Positions 28,800 to 39,300 of a stretch of DNA of 64,000 nucleotides are shown here, in pieces. The DNA lies in assembly GCF_050436995.1 (NCBI RefSeq), contig NC_134757.1:2120501-2184500 (forward strand), read 5' to 3'. The DNA is from Anticarsia gemmatalis (Eukaryota > Arthropoda > Insecta > Lepidoptera > Erebidae). The notes beneath the pieces were generated by a model, which saw nothing but the letters and a program-made list of their open reading frames with translations, was not told the DNA's origin and did not search any database. Both the position numbers and the translations under genes were made by a program. Numbering within the stretch: position 1 is the stretch's first letter; each line of letters starts with the position of its first letter.

Positions 28800-28905
28800 A
28801 TATAATCATGACTTCTTCTCATAGGGGTGGGATAGATCAGAGAATGCCACTTGGTATGTTCTTTAATAACTTCTTTTGCTTCATTCACATTCATACATCT
28901 GATAA
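28800..28905 (+). repeat. 'AATCACGCCTT' family repeat
   Basis: AATCATGACTTCTTCTCATA, GAGAATGCCACTTGGTATGT and CTTCTTTTGCTTCATTCACA, as at 17.1 kb. The 88-codon plus-strand ORF here is formed by this repeat. Confidence 0.5.
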
Positions 28906-30032
28906 AATACAGTTACACACTAAAGTAATGGAATATGTTGATTTAAGTTATTCTTAGGGACATATTTGCATGGGAGAAAGTAGATAATTGTTAAAAATAA
29001 TGATTTTAACTGATATTGTAGTTGTTCTAGACATTATTAGTATATTGAGTAGTGTTCTCTTTAAATAACATGTAAAACTATACCTGACTTTAGAAATCAA
29101 TTTACTACAAGCCTCTTACAGTAATAAGAAGCTATGTTAAACACAAGTAATATAAATCATTTATTATACACCATACATGAAAGTAACAGTGATGGTCAGC
29201 TGGTACACAACAAATAAACAATAATACATTGGTCATATGTTTTTTTTTCTTGGCTTAATGATCCAAGTCTTTGTCTATAAGCTTTTTAAGAACCTACCTA
29301 GTGCCTATACCTAGTGTTATGATTTGAAAATATATAGTTATACTTCTTGAGAGATTCCCATCAGAAAGTCAACAAGCTTTGTTAGGTAAGAACTGTGTGA
29401 CATATTAAAGTTGTTTTTGTAAAAATTTAGTAGCTTGAGAAAGCAAAAAGATAAATAGCCATATAGGTATTTGTTTTTACAGTAATAACAATAAATTCTA
29501 TACTGTCAAAAACATAGTATTTTTTTGGGTGTATAATATTGTAATAAAATTTACTCTAGTCTTAAATGCCACTAACATAGGAGGAAAACATGACAAAGAC
29601 AGCAAATTGGAATACCTAGCTACACTTTGAAATGAATAAGTTATTACGATTTTTTATAACAAACAGTTTAAAAAGTTACTAACCACATGTTACATTATCG
29701 TCCGCGTGTTTTAGACACTCGTATTAAAAAAAATCGTTACATGCCTTTAAAATCTATGAAATGAATTAAAACATCGTACAGACCCACCCCTTGCTACGAT
29801 AGTTGCATACATCGTATTTGTCTATAGAATCTTATAACACAATGTGAGTACAACTTCGTTATTGTTTGTACGTATTACAAATTACTAATATTACCGCACA
29901 ATGTCAGTGATTGTTTATCTAAATATCTCAAACATTGACGCGAGTCTCGTAATAAAACGTATGCCGTTCACACGGTAAACAATCAGACTGTTTGTAAACA
30001 TTATGCCGGCAAAATTCGACAACTACACTCAC

Positions 30033-30185
30033 CAGAACTTTGACGAAACGGTTCTCCAGCTCGTCCCGGTCCGGCATCGGAGGCTTTGTCCGGTTCCTTG
30101 TCGACGGCTGCCGAACATGGTGACTCTTCACAGACGCCACCGGTCCGTCCAACATTGTCTGCTCCCTTGAAGTTATCAAACCCAT
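30033..30185 (-). CDS. Frl: Formin-like protein (FMNL/Frl family), first coding exon
   Basis: This exon encodes 51 residues beginning MGLITSREQT and ending at a GTGAGT donor in phase 0. Two things point to the FMNL formins. The N-terminus is MGxxxS, with Gly2 and Ser6, a typical N-myristoylation signal as in FMNL proteins. Residues 37-51, MPDRDELENRFVKVL, match the 'PMP..ELE.RF..VL' segment that precedes the GTPase-binding/FH3 domain in this family. FMNL formins are Rho/Cdc42-regulated nucleators and elongators of actin filaments at the membrane and cortex. The ATG at 30183-30185 sits in a good context (AAAATGG). An in-frame TGA lies upstream in the leader, and the next ATG is residue 11. Only this exon lies in the window; the GBD, FH3, FH1 and FH2 parts must lie beyond coordinate 1 on the minus strand. 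The family call rests on one exon, so I hold it as probable. Confidence 0.72.
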
Positions 30186-30199
30186 TTTACACTGAACAC

Positions 30200-30243
30200 T
30201 CAACGCGAACCACTATTAGCATTTTCTAACGACATCATGTCAT
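30200..30243 (-). promoter_or_regulatory. Two overlapping upstream ORFs in the formin leader
   Basis: Directly upstream of the formin ATG are two short ORFs. One is ATG ACA TGA at 30243-30235. The other has 12 codons, MMSLENANSGSR then TGA, at 30238-30200. They overlap and both end before the main start at 30185. If transcription starts in the GC-rich block at about 30.3-30.4 kb, both are in the mRNA and would be expected to dampen or condition translation of the main ORF. If the start is closer, for example at the TCAGTG at about 30190, they are not in the mRNA. Confidence 0.5.
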
Positions 30244-30289
30244 TTTTATCACAGATAAAAGCACTAAAACACGATGAGTAATAAATCAA

Positions 30290-30430
30290 CAGGTCACATT
30301 ACACGGAGGTCGCGGCGAAGCGCAAAACTAGTTCGTCGGCAACTGCGGGCGACAACAAAGCAAACTCAAGCGAAGGGCGAAGGCCGGGCCAAACGTATGA
30401 AATGACGTGACGTGAAGTTAGCACCGAATG
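30290..30430 (-). promoter_or_regulatory. GC/CpG-rich promoter-like block of the formin-like gene
   Basis: The sequence upstream of the formin leader changes abruptly from AT-rich to CpG-rich. It contains tandem bZIP/CRE-like half sites, TGACGTGACGTGA at 30403-30415 on the plus strand. An initiator-like CGCAGTTGC occurs on the minus strand at about 30343. Position and composition suggest the core promoter. No TATA box is clear. Confidence 0.45.
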
Positions 30431-31225
30431 AATGATAAGCACGGTGTTGCCAGAACTATTATAAAAAGCTCCTCACAATAAATCAGAAAAAAACTCATTT
30501 TTAAAATGAATTTCCCTTATATTTATTACACTTAAAAGATTATTGAGGAAGTTGTCGTCAGTTAAGTGCCAACGTTAATAATTTTTTCGGTTTGCTGGAC
30601 CCAAAATATATAATGATATTTATTATTTTAAATACGTAGTTATGTGGTATAAAAGCTTATAATATTTATTTCTTATGACATTCTTTATAAGCGATCTTCG
30701 TAGATTATGTAATCGAATGACTAAAGAAAACCCCTTATTTTCATTTTACTCTTTTTTCCGAATTAGCTACGTATACCCTCAAAAAGGGAAATATTCCTTA
30801 AGATGGCAACTCTGTACGCATGCGTCCATCCAATGAGAAACGAGGTTTGTTCAAAAACTAATACCACAAGCAAGCGTACAATATCACTAATAATTTATGA
30901 GTACTTTGTGATTGTTAACGGATAACAAATGTGTTTTATTGTAAAAACTTAGAACTATGATTTACTTTAGTTAATTTAGAATGCTGTAGTACTTTATAAT
31001 TTAGTAACAAAATAATTAATATCGTGTACTGTGGTAACTATTGCAGTTTATCACACTGCTTTTTAACCGGTTCAAAACTGAACTGTCAAAGCTGTCAATT
31101 GTCATTTATTTTTATCAAAATGTCAGTGTGAATGATTCCTGCTAGCAAGGTTCCTAAGGTACAAAATAAATAAATTGGTGAGACGTAGACAAGGTGCACT
31201 TCAGCTGCCTGTGCTCCTGTAAAAA

Positions 31226-31625
31226 ATGTCGTTTCAAATGTTTTGTTTTTGTGTTGTGGTAAGTAATATGATTTAAAGCAGCGGACAACCACAGGATTGT
31301 TCTTGTGATAAACTAAAGTATTGTTGTGCTTATATCACTGAATGTTATCAAAACATAATTTTAGAAGTTTATCACAAGAGATTGTCCTGTAAGGTAAGCT
31401 TGCGACAACGGCGTTGTAAAATTTTTGCAGGCATTGCACAATAAATTGATTTTCGCGCTAATATTTCTTGACATTTCTTATTCAGTGTTGCCAGTAACGA
31501 AAAAGGAATCACAATTAGTAAAGATAGTTGATATTCAAAAACAATGTTTGGCTATAGGCGAAGACCTTATATTTTTTAGGACTGTATTATGTATGATATT
31601 CTATATTGTATTAAGTATAACGTGA
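31226..31625 (+). CDS. Doubtful small two-exon gene, unrecognised 75-residue product
   Basis: On the plus strand, ATG at 31226 opens MSFQMFCFCVV and meets a perfect donor, GTAAGT, after 31258. The acceptor ATTTTTGCAG ends at 31430 and continues in the same phase for 64 codons to TGA at 31623-31625, giving a 75-residue predicted product. The 172-bp intron would contain a hairpin-forming inverted repeat. The N-terminal part is hydrophobic after the join (ALHNKLIFALIFLDISYSVL), as in a signal peptide, and a hydrophobic stretch lies near the C-terminus. An AATAAA follows at 31741, just short of the converging 3' end of the PAM2/MIF4G gene. I recognise no family and codon use is not distinctive. 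Chance splice signals are a real alternative. Confidence 0.25.
31291..31390 (+). repeat. Imperfect inverted repeat / hairpin of about 100 nt
   Basis: The left arm ACAGGATTGTTCTTGTGATAAACT-type sequence (31291-31314) is mirrored by the right arm at 31366-31390. A perfect 14-bp inner match (TCTTGTGATAAACT and its complement) is followed by a short mismatch and a 6-bp outer match (ACAGGA). The spacer is about 50 nt. It could be a MITE remnant or a pre-miRNA-sized hairpin. The sequence alone does not decide. Confidence 0.5.
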
Positions 31626-31770
31626 TGCACCATTTATTATACTGGAACGTCTCCAAGTCCATGTAGTTATAGATATATTTATTAGATTATGAATCCAGGA
31701 AAGGTGAGGTCACGTTGTGATGATATTATCTAGGCGATGAAATAAAAACACGACTTGTTATTTCTATAAT

Positions 31771-31805
31771 TTTATTGGTTATATATCATTTTTATTGTTT
31801 TTATT
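31771..31805 (-). terminator. Poly(A) signal cluster for the PAM2/MIF4G gene
   Basis: Plus-strand TTTATT occurs at 31771, 31791 and about 31799, which is AATAAA on the minus strand. These are the first clustered signals below the stop codon region once the GC-rich 3' UTR has ended. They give a 3' UTR of about 1.4 kb. Earlier cleavage cannot be excluded. Confidence 0.4.
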
Positions 31806-33170
31806 CGTACAAAATTATAGCGGTAACGAGAACAATGTCATTGCCCGTGTTCTATTTAAATAATATACAATACACCAATACTTTTGTTAGCACCTTTTTT
31901 TTTGTTTTTTAAACTTTTATACAAACATACCATTACCTTATATGCTACGAATGCATAGTAATAACGAAAAGATCATGGTCTTTTTACTTTCTCCATAATA
32001 TGTTACTAACTAATTAAAATCATTAGTCGGATAATGGTGTTCAGAAGTGAGTCTACAACTAAATGAACTTAAAATATTCACTGAAATTATGCTCCGGGCT
32101 GTCGCGCGATACAAGCCGAGATAGCCCGGAACAAACAATTTGGTCCAGCTTCAACAATATAGTGTTTATACGTTTGTTAATTATTATAATGAATCTCCAC
32201 TTCAGTACAGTCTTTGGTTAGGACAGAAGAGATATTATCAGAGATTACGTTACTTAAATTTATAATATCACAAGCATAATAAATTGAAACACTTCATTCC
32301 TAAGTTCAGTCATACTCGCATCATGTAAGAAAGCTGACAATTTGTCGCGTGAATGATTTGCACGATAGGGATAACATAATACTAACACGATACAGCTAAA
32401 GAGTGCAACACTTAACGCGAGCCCGTCGTCACCGGCACTAGTACAGGGCGGCCGGCGACGAGGGGCGACCGTGCGGGAGGCGAGGAGGCGACACTACTAA
32501 CGTTACGAACATGGCGCTCACCAGCAAGCTATCAACCGACAAAGAGCACAATGCACCAAGTACTATGCGAAAGAACGTACAGTAATGTACATCGTCGATT
32601 TGTCCTAATTATATGTTACACGTACTTTTTTTAATACTTTCGAGGCATATCTTGCGTCTACTTAATCCACCTTAAGCTAAACTACACCTTATATTTTAAG
32701 GCGTTCCGTCGTCCCCGGGAGGTCTACGTCGAGCGCTAGACCCGCGTACTCGTCGCGGGGCCGAGTGGAACGCGGCTATCTACTAAAACGTTTAAAGGCA
32801 CAATAAACGAGCTTATGGCAGCATCATGCCTACATACGTATAAGGGACAATAAGTATTAGACCTGTAGTACAACTAACGCAACGCTAAAGTCGGGAGAAA
32901 CCAAACACTATAAGAAATGCTCATAACCTTTGTATACTAATCTAACATAATCGAGGCGAGACCCACCGCTTCGAGCCCCGCGACCCCGGGCCGGGGCCGG
33001 GGGGCCGACGAGCTCACCGTCAATATATTCTTACTACGACAACACAAACTAATTTAACTTCGAGGACGCGTCATCGATACAAAATAACAATTACGCTTAC
33101 GCGATAAGATGCTTCGACCCGAGGGCTCACGGAGGAGCGGGTGCACGTTCAGTGTCGGGGAGGGGGGCGG
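31806..33170 (-). other. Probable 3' UTR of the PAM2/MIF4G gene
   Basis: There is no coding frame here. Composition stays unusually GC-rich at 32.4-33.1 kb, including a stretch of CCGGG/GGCCGG runs at about 32.98-33.02 kb, then turns AT-rich toward the poly(A) signals. Continuity with the GC-rich last exon makes a long 3' UTR likely. No exon boundary is apparent. Confidence 0.45.
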
Positions 33171-33392
33171 CTACTTGGAGGAGGGGTAGTAGTAGAGCAC
33201 GGCGCAGCCCGGCAGCTGCCAGCGCGAGGCGTGCAGCTCGATGAGCTGCAGCAGCGTGCGGCGGATGGAGGGCGCGGCCGCCGAGTTGAGGAAGGCGTCG
33301 CGCACGGCCGTCAGCAGCCGCTCCAGCTCGCCCGGCAGCGACGACTCCAGGTCGCGCCCGATGTACGTCAGCACGAAGAACAGGTTCTCCGT
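33171..33392 (-). CDS. PAM2/MIF4G gene, exon 8 (terminal exon)
   Basis: The acceptor TTCCGCAG precedes ACG GAG AAC CTG. There are 73 codons to TAG at 33171-33173. It reads TENLFFVLTYIGRDLESSLP, then APSIRRTLLQLIELHASRWQ, and ends CAVLYYYPSSK. The RRTLLQLIELHASRW block is the most family-specific part of the protein. Termination right after the MIF4G domain means the PAM1-type acidic tail of vertebrate PAIP1 is absent. Confidence 0.85.
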   Translation of the reverse strand, partial: TENLFFVLTYIGRDLESSLPGELERLLTAVRDAFLNSAAAPSIRRTLLQLIELHASRWQLPGCAVLYYYPSSK

Positions 33393-36300
33393 CTGCGGAA
33401 CACACCGACACAATACCACACATGAGATACGACAAAGCTTAAACTTACAGTACACAAAAATGTACATATATTATGTTGGCATCAAACTGTTTTGTTCTAC
33501 TCAAAAAAATGGCGGTTATACTCGAGGAAAGGGAACAGGACACGAAATGTTCCCGAAAAATATACAACGTGGTAGTCGGATAGTGCTCAAAACGATTAAC
33601 GATTCATGCCAAAAATTATAGTAAGCCAAAACTAAAACCATAATCCTGAATATTCCGTTGTGTATGGTAATATACTAACGTCGCTGGCGGAGGGCACGGG
33701 TTGCCGGATGCAGTCCTCGCAGCACTTGCAGATGAGCGTGAGCAGCACGTGTCCGGGCTGCGCCGAGGCCCCGCGGCGCTGGATGGCGCGGCGCCGCAGC
33801 TGGCAGTACATCTCCAGCAGGAACGACAGGAACGCCATCAGCCGCGGCCGCCCGCCGCCCACCAGCGTGCCCAGCAACTGGAATAACATAACGTAGCATT
33901 ATGAAATCTGATCAGATTTGCCGATGATAACTAGAATTATGGGGCAAAAGAGCCAATCCAAATTGTAATACTTAATCAAAGACAAAATAACCACCAGAAC
34001 AATAATAAAATACGTGTATATAACTAGATCGTGTTTCCATTTTGCTGCACCATTTCTTTCTCTCTTTATTAATTTATCCCATCCATTGCGGCATTACAAA
34101 CCAAACAGTGACATAAAGACGTTCCATCAAACCCATCACATCTAAACCAGAATGACGCGTTCATGATGAGCGCTTCTTTCAGGTTTAGGTGTGATGGTGT
34201 GAACAGGTTTCTATCAAAAGCTGAACTATCACGATGATGGTCTGTGTGTGTATGTGGAAGTTACCTTGTCCCTGTCGTGGTACCACTGCTGGCAGGTGTT
34301 GAGCAGCGACTCGAGGAAGGTCTCTGTGTTCTCGCGCTCCACGACGGCGATGCAGCGGCGCGCGGCCGGCAGCGCGTAGCGTGGAGACTCCACGGCGCGA
34401 GACACCAGGTGACCCACCGCGTCCATCAGCGTGCGGGCCATCACTGCGTTCGGGTCTACACAGAAACAACGCATTTCAACTTATTATACTACTTAACATT
34501 TTGTGAGAAGGGGTTTTACTGGTACGTTCTTTTATATCTTCACGCTTGTTAGACATCCGACAGTGAAGGCAGAGGCGTATCAATATAAAACAATATTTCG
34601 TCGTTTGAATCTACTTAACAACAGGAATGGACACTAGCGCAGAAACTTATGAATATACAAATTAGATTTTGAACCATCCAAAACTGTCTAATTTCCTCGA
34701 AGTACGATTTAGCATCAAAATCGAATCCTGTTAGCTTAATTTACACCTCAAACTATCTTTAACCCTTTGACTGCCACGGCTATACTCGACGAATCAGAAA
34801 GAGCTCACGACGCTTTCGTCGGCAAATGTCGACAAAAATATAGCCAATATAGAAAGGAGTTAAAAAAAACTTGTGTATGAACCTTCAAGAGCCTTATCGA
34901 TGCACTCCTGTATATCAGGCGCGAAGCTGCCCAGGTCCCCGGCGTCCGCGGCCAGGCCCAGTGCCGCCATGCCGCTGGCGAGAGCGTCAGCCGATGTGAG
35001 CGACTTGGAGCGCTTGAGCCCCGGAGTGAACGACTGTGGACGGATGCTCTTGCCGTTGCCGTTTGTGAGAGATGACGGAGGCGACTTCTTCTTCTCAGGA
35101 ATGATCGCCTGCTGTGGTTGTAGCTTGAAGTGGACGCGCGGTCCCACCTGTAATGTTTGTAAAGTTACGTTAATTACCTATAGACGTTTTACTTTAGCAA
35201 AAAACCTTTTGGAAGCGTTTTGATTCATGATTTCACCGCATTGGATAGTAGGTAGTCCAAGCTACCTTGTTTGTTTGAAGCTACATTTTTTATAGGGTTT
35301 CCAAAGAGTTTCAACTGATGACACAATGTGATTACTATGCTTAATATAATGCTAATTCTGCATTTTACATAAAGGAACGTAGAGAGCACCATCCAAAGGC
35401 AAAATTTACTTTCAATAACGTCAGCCATTTTTGTCTAAACATCCGATTCAGCACGGATTTTGTCTCACTCGTTCTTCGCTATAATTCCTGGCATACAGAC
35501 CTGTGGCGGCACGCTGCCGCTGGAGGCGCTGTTGAGCAGGCCGTGCGGCATGACGGGGCGGTAGTGCGGCGGCACCTGCGCGTGCAGCACGGCCGAGCGC
35601 GAGTGCTGCAGACCCACGTGCGCGTACCCGATACTCATCGCCGGCCTGCACACACAGAAACATGGTCATGATTAAGAGATTAATAACTTTACTTCGTCGA
35701 ACGCTTCAGCGTAAAAAGACTAGTATATAATAAATGCAATTTTAGAAATAATCATCACTTGCACTAAGTGCAATAATTATCACTATAAGGGGGAAAACAT
35801 CGTGATTGAAACCTTGCATGCCTAATATTTGTTAAGTCCACATGCAAAGTCCCCAACCCGCACTTAGCCAGCGTGGTGGACTCAACAACTCCCTCGTTTA
35901 GCGTTTAGGAGGAGACCCTTGCCCAGCAGTGGGACAGTAACGAGTAAAAAATACAAAAAGGGATTATAACTATAGAACACAACTAAACACATAAATCACA
36001 CATGGTAAGTTGTGTTAAGGATCCTGAACTGAGAATATATCTTACCAATCTTTCAAATTCAGTATAAATTATGTAAGATTTTTCCTTACTAGATAGTAAC
36101 ATACTAGAAATCTGACAGATACAGGCGGTTATATAAACAATAGTCTCACGGGCGACGAGATCGTTTACCTATGTAACAATTTATACAGCCTCGTAGAGAA
36201 CATAAACGTTATCTTGTGAAGAGATTAGCGGCATCACGAACAATTAACATCACTATTGAAACAAACTACATTTCTTACAGAATGTGGGTTGAAGTCTCGT

Positions 36301-39300
36301 ACATTATATTCTTAAGTAAATATTTGTTTATTGTGGTAGACGTTAAAAAACATAGAGGAACAGAATTTTATAGAAACTGCTACATGTAATATAGGGTAAT
36401 AATCATGGGCATTGACTAATAAGTAGATATGGCGAATAACACATTTGTGTATTTTTCACATTGCTGTTGCTGCATAAGTACCTAATGGTCTGGTAATCAT
36501 GAAATACCTTTGGTCTCCCTGGTGTCATATAAACGTTTTTGGTAACACAGAAATAGGCCCGAAAACGACATTACATAATTGTTACTAAGGAGTCTAGAAT
36601 AACAGACATAATATAAAACAATTAGATACAATTAAATAATATAACAAATGCTTATATATTAAAGCGTCATAGCGCTGAAAATAATAAAAACTAGATGAAT
36701 TTACGAAGACAGCATAATTAGCCGGCTTTCACTTTCACTTGTCCAAAACACGATTCACGTGGTTTTATTACAGTTGTAACTCTTTTATTTACCAAACCCA
36801 CATTATATTTTATTACTATCATATTAAAACATTTATAAAAACGTAATTTAATCAGACTGTTTTCAGACACAGGTTGGCTTGGCACACGTAAATACTGTGC
36901 TGCAAGCTGAACAAAAGTAAAAACTAGTTTTCTTTTTAATTTTATAAAAGCGTTATGTTTTTTTTATTGGCAGCAGAAGGGCCTTTTCGGTTAGCTGCCA
37001 TTGTTTTGACGTCGAGACCAACATTGTCCGTGCTCATCAGAGCATGGAGACGTTCAGCTAGAATATCATACTTCCACGCCTTTATGAAGACTGTGTCAAA
37101 AGTTTCATCTCGCTAATCGTAAAGATCGGCGACACATCCTCCAGTAAAGACATATTTGACATATTAGGTCGGGTATTACAAGTTCATACATACTATAATG
37201 CGAAAAGACTTTTTCCCCGACCTAATAGAAAGAACTAGGTGTAAATAGTCATTTATTTGATCAAAATCCTGAAGTTGGCTTTTGGTAAATGTTCGACAAA
37301 ATGAATTATTTTATAGCTCTACCGACCAAAGGTACTCGAATCAATTTCAACATTAATAAAGTTTAATTTCCAGCTCAGATCAATAGGGGCTATAAATCTA
37401 CAGCTAAACAATTTCACCGAAGCAAACTGACTCATCGTGAACTATTTCAGTTCGTTATACAAATACCAATTTATGGGCAAAACGAAGTGTTATAAACTAA
37501 CATGCGCGGCGTAATATCTTTGACGCTGGGTTCAAAGCGTCATGTGAGCTGAGTAATGAGTCATTTTTCTGTAGCTCCATTTAGACTGGACTTTAATGTA
37601 ATAACTCATCTAACTCCATAGAGTCCTTGTAACTATTTAAGTACTTATTTCTGGTAAGATTACTAGCTGTACTTTTATTGAGATTTTTTTACCACCAGAG
37701 CAGAAACGAAGAATACTTATGTGCAAGTTTCAAAACTGATATCGAAATAGGAGAAATTGCTTTAATGCTACACGTTCTCTAGTACGAGAAAACATGTGAA
37801 AATTACACTGTATACATAAAATACAACTTTCTGCAGTTATATTATGGTGAGAACAGTTTAAAACGACTCATTGCGGACAACATTCTTCTTTGCCGCAAGG
37901 TCATAGCGACGTCTCACTTCAGTAATTTCATCGTACATAGAGCTAACTAAACAGTTTAAAGAACATATTGCTGGCTCTATTCTCACTCGACTAAAAAAAC
38001 CGTCACATAAAAAGCATTCATATCATAATACCCACATTATTATTCATAGTGGACAATACCGCACGTTGGTTGGGCTCATAATCATGTGCGAGTCATAAAT
38101 AATAGCGATCATTGTCACACAGCCGCCCGTTATGGCGACTCCTGCGCAACGCCACGCAAATTGTTTCATTACGGTAGGAAATGACGATGGTTAATGATGA
38201 ATTCATTGTTAGTACGGCGACCAGATCGATATGAATAGTGGTACGGGTCACTTTGGCTATATCCGGATTATTATGAAGTTAGTTTTGGATATCAACGAAG
38301 GGCAGTCAGTAACAACTTACAAGGTTCGTACGTGAAGATAATCTTTGAAGACAAAATTAGGTCCTTGCATGATACTGAGGAGCTGTATTTGGTTTGCTCT
38401 AACAAGGCAAAATAATGTGTTTGGATGTGGGTATCGTTTAATGCAAGAATCTCTGGATCAGATAACACCCACGAGAATGTCAATGAACCTGAATCCCTCC
38501 GTTTAAACTAGAAATACTTGATTCTACAAAATGGATACTGGATTTTATTAGGAATTTTCTGGACGATCACGAAATGCAATCAAAACAGCACCGATATAAA
38601 ATCTCTATTACATTACAGTTACGATTTTGGGTGGGTCTATATAGGTTAGATAATTAAAACTAATTTTTATTTTCACAAAAAAAGCCTTTACTCAGCAGTG
38701 GGACATAGAAACAGGATAATAAAAAAAATTAAAAACCTTTTAGATTTTAAGCACTAAGTACGATTAATCGTTTGACAATCTAATCGCAACTTTATACAGA
38801 AGACTGTTAAATTTACAAGCCAATCTAAAATCGAAAGTTATTAAACATTGATGGTACGCAACAGACTGTATGTCTGAGGACCTCGCATTTCGCAACAAAT
38901 GACGAGCACGGGCATGACTCGGTTGAAATGAGGGCAAGTGGCGTGTCCTGTCTGCACTGCACCGGCTATTGTCGGCCAGCTCACCGGCGTTTATCTACTT
39001 ACGCCTCGGACAACGCAGTGTTTCAGCGAGTTGAATGGACTAAGTGAACCGAAGTTTACTTGCCGTGTAAATTATTCAAGGCTGACGAACATAGCAGATC
39101 TCTCATGAGATGTAAATTGATAGACCTTTGTTTAATTTAGGTATATTGTTCAATTTTATTGACGCATCATCTTGCGATATAAATATTTATCTATGCTTAC
39201 CCAAAAGAAAATCTAGACATCCAATACGGTTAGACGTAGGTACCAATGTGCTTTTGTTTAGAAACTTTGCAATCACATACAAATAGGTAGTCGTGACTAG

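Larger units (their letters stand above)
1..30032 (-). other. Presumed first intron of the formin-like gene (repeat-rich, no exon seen)
   Basis: The formin-like first coding exon ends at 30033 with a consensus GTGAGT donor. In 30 kb downstream on the minus strand I could not find the expected next formin segment (the GBD/FH3 start with its conserved YDNEKKW-type motif). The interval is AT-rich and all ORFs are short. What can be named in it is listed separately: interspersed repeats, tRNA-headed SINEs, a MITE cluster at 19.3 kb, and several TGACGTCA palindromes. Calling it one intron is an inference. A small exon in AT-rich sequence could have been missed, and a nested gene cannot be excluded. 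Confidence 0.5.

Noticed and set aside
33127..33425. Long ORFs on both strands around the last exon (for example 33141-33425 plus, 33127-33435 minus in another frame)
   Set aside because: They are shadows of the GC-rich terminal exon; the spliced frame ending at 33171 explains the region.
34185..34552. Alternative-frame and plus-strand ORFs over exon 6
   Set aside because: By-products of GC-rich coding sequence; only the LMDAVGHLVSR frame joins in phase with its neighbours.
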